6,060 bases of DNA from UKL13-2 sp031394335. GTDB taxonomy: Bacteria; Pseudomonadota; Gammaproteobacteria; Burkholderiales; Usitatibacteraceae. Under the pieces are notes generated by a model. That model was given only the letters and a program-made list of their open reading frames with translations. It was not told the origin of the DNA and searched no databases. The stretch covers positions 1 through 6,060 of the forward strand of contig JANMXS010000280.1 in assembly GCA_031394335.1 (NCBI GenBank). The letters run 5' to 3'. The position numbers were made by a program, and so were the translations under genes. The number at the start of each line of letters is the position of its first letter. Position 1 is the stretch's first letter. Positions 5,428-6,060 of this stretch are shown here, piece by piece.

Positions 5428-6060
5428 ATGCAAGTCCTCGACGTTCCTGCAAAACAAGGCGGCACCTGGATCAAGGATGCGTTCGCGCTGTTTCGCGCCC
5501 AACCCATGGCGTGGATCGCACTCAGCGCCGCCTGGGTGGTGCTGTTGTTCGGCTCGCTGTTCCTGCCGGTGGTCGGCGGCGTGATTGCGATCCTGCAGCC
5601 GGCATTTTTCGCCGGCTTCGCGCTCGCCTGCCACGACCAGCAATCCGGCGGACGCGTGACCGTCAGCCACCTGTTCGTGGCGCTGCGCGTCAATCCGCGG
5701 CCACTGGTGATGATCGGTGCGGTAACCTCGATCGCTTATCTTCTGCTGTTCGCGCTGGTCTATCAGCTGGGCGCCCCATGGCCCACGCTGCCGGCGCCAG
5801 GAACCGGCAGCGAGTTGGAGACGCTGCGGACGCTGCTGAATGGCCGCGAGTGGCTGCTGGTACTTTATTTCGTGGTGGATTCGCTGCTGCGTGCGCTGCT
5901 CTGGTTCGTCGCACCGCTGCTGGCCTTCAACAAGATGTCCGCCTGGCATGCGGTGCGCTGGAGCGTGTACGCGAGCCTCAGCAATCTGGTGCCTCTCACC
6001 GTGTTCGGCCTGCTGATGCTGCTGCTGTTTCTGGCCGCACTGCTGACCGGCGGCCTCGGC
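5428..6060 (+). CDS. BPSS1780-type multi-pass inner-membrane protein, 3' end outside the window
   Basis: Frame 1 stays open from the ATG at 5428 to the right edge, giving 211 residues with no stop. The N-terminus MQVLDVPAKQGGTWIKDAF with FRAQP at 22-26 is a short cytoplasmic, amphipathic lead-in that I associate with the BPSS1780 family, whose function is unknown. Hydrophobic segments lie at about 28-49, 50-67, 92-113, 142-167 and 189-209, separated by short polar loops (HDQQSGGR at 69-76, and a proline/glycine-rich loop at 117-128), so at least five membrane spans are expected. The gene follows thrB after 59 bp on the same strand, so they are probably co-transcribed. No Shine-Dalgarno is visible before the ATG; the preceding bases are T- and C-rich. 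No better in-frame start lies between thrB and 5428. The family call rests on N-terminal pattern and gene neighbourhood and is weaker than the call of a membrane protein. Confidence 0.83.
   Translation, partial: MQVLDVPAKQGGTWIKDAFALFRAQPMAWIALSAAWVVLLFGSLFLPVVGGVIAILQPAFFAGFALACHDQQSGGRVTVSHLFVALRVNPRPLVMIGAVTSIAYLLLFALVYQLGAPWPTLPAPGTGSELETLRTLLNGREWLLVLYFVVDSLLRALLWFVAPLLAFNKMSAWHAVRWSVYASLSNLVPLTVFGLLMLLLFLAALLTGGLG

Noticed and set aside
5372..5584. A 70-codon plus-strand GTG frame right after thrB
   Set aside because: It overlaps the start of the membrane protein gene out of frame, is Cys/Ser-rich and lacks a Shine-Dalgarno; the 5428 frame explains the region better.
5254..5949. A 231-codon Q/R/H-rich minus-strand frame opposite the membrane protein gene
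   Set aside because: The Gln/Arg-rich composition is the usual mirror of hydrophobic Leu/Ala/Val codons on the other strand; no domain is visible.

Overview
The window looks like a chromosomal housekeeping segment from a GC-rich proteobacterium, most likely a betaproteobacterium. The reasons are the protein styles and the gene company: polA, a LOG-family nucleotide hydrolase, a DUF2782 secreted protein, an aminoglycoside-phosphotransferase-type homoserine kinase (thrB) and a BPSS1780-type membrane protein. This cluster is recalled from betaproteobacterial genomes; no search was possible.

Layout. Positions 1-183 hold the last 60 codons of an unidentified protein on the plus strand. It meets the 3' end of polA tail to tail with only 5 bp between the stops. 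polA fills 189-3017 on the minus strand and encodes a full three-domain DNA polymerase I with every catalytic residue I could check in place. Diverging from polA, with only 14 bp between the preferred starts, is a LOG-family gene (3032-3778, TTG start). Its stop overlaps the ribosome binding site of a small secreted DUF2782 protein (3789-4148). The 245-bp gap that follows is the most interesting part. It contains a 167-bp MITE-like element (4162-4328) with 19-bp terminal inverted repeats, an imperfect 11-bp target duplication and an internal pair of inverted REP-like hairpins. Then come thrB (4394-5368, GTG start) and the first 211 codons of a multi-pass membrane protein (5428 to the window edge).

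How the genes relate. polA acts in replication and repair. thrB makes O-phosphohomoserine for threonine synthesis. The LOG protein probably hydrolyses nucleoside monophosphates. DUF2782 and the BPSS1780-type protein are conserved but have no established role. The four plus-strand genes downstream of polA may once have been one transcription unit. The inserted element now separates LOG/DUF2782 from thrB/BPSS1780 and could act as a terminator or RNA-processing site. I saw no defence system, CRISPR array, tRNA or rRNA. Apart from the intergenic element the region is ordinary.
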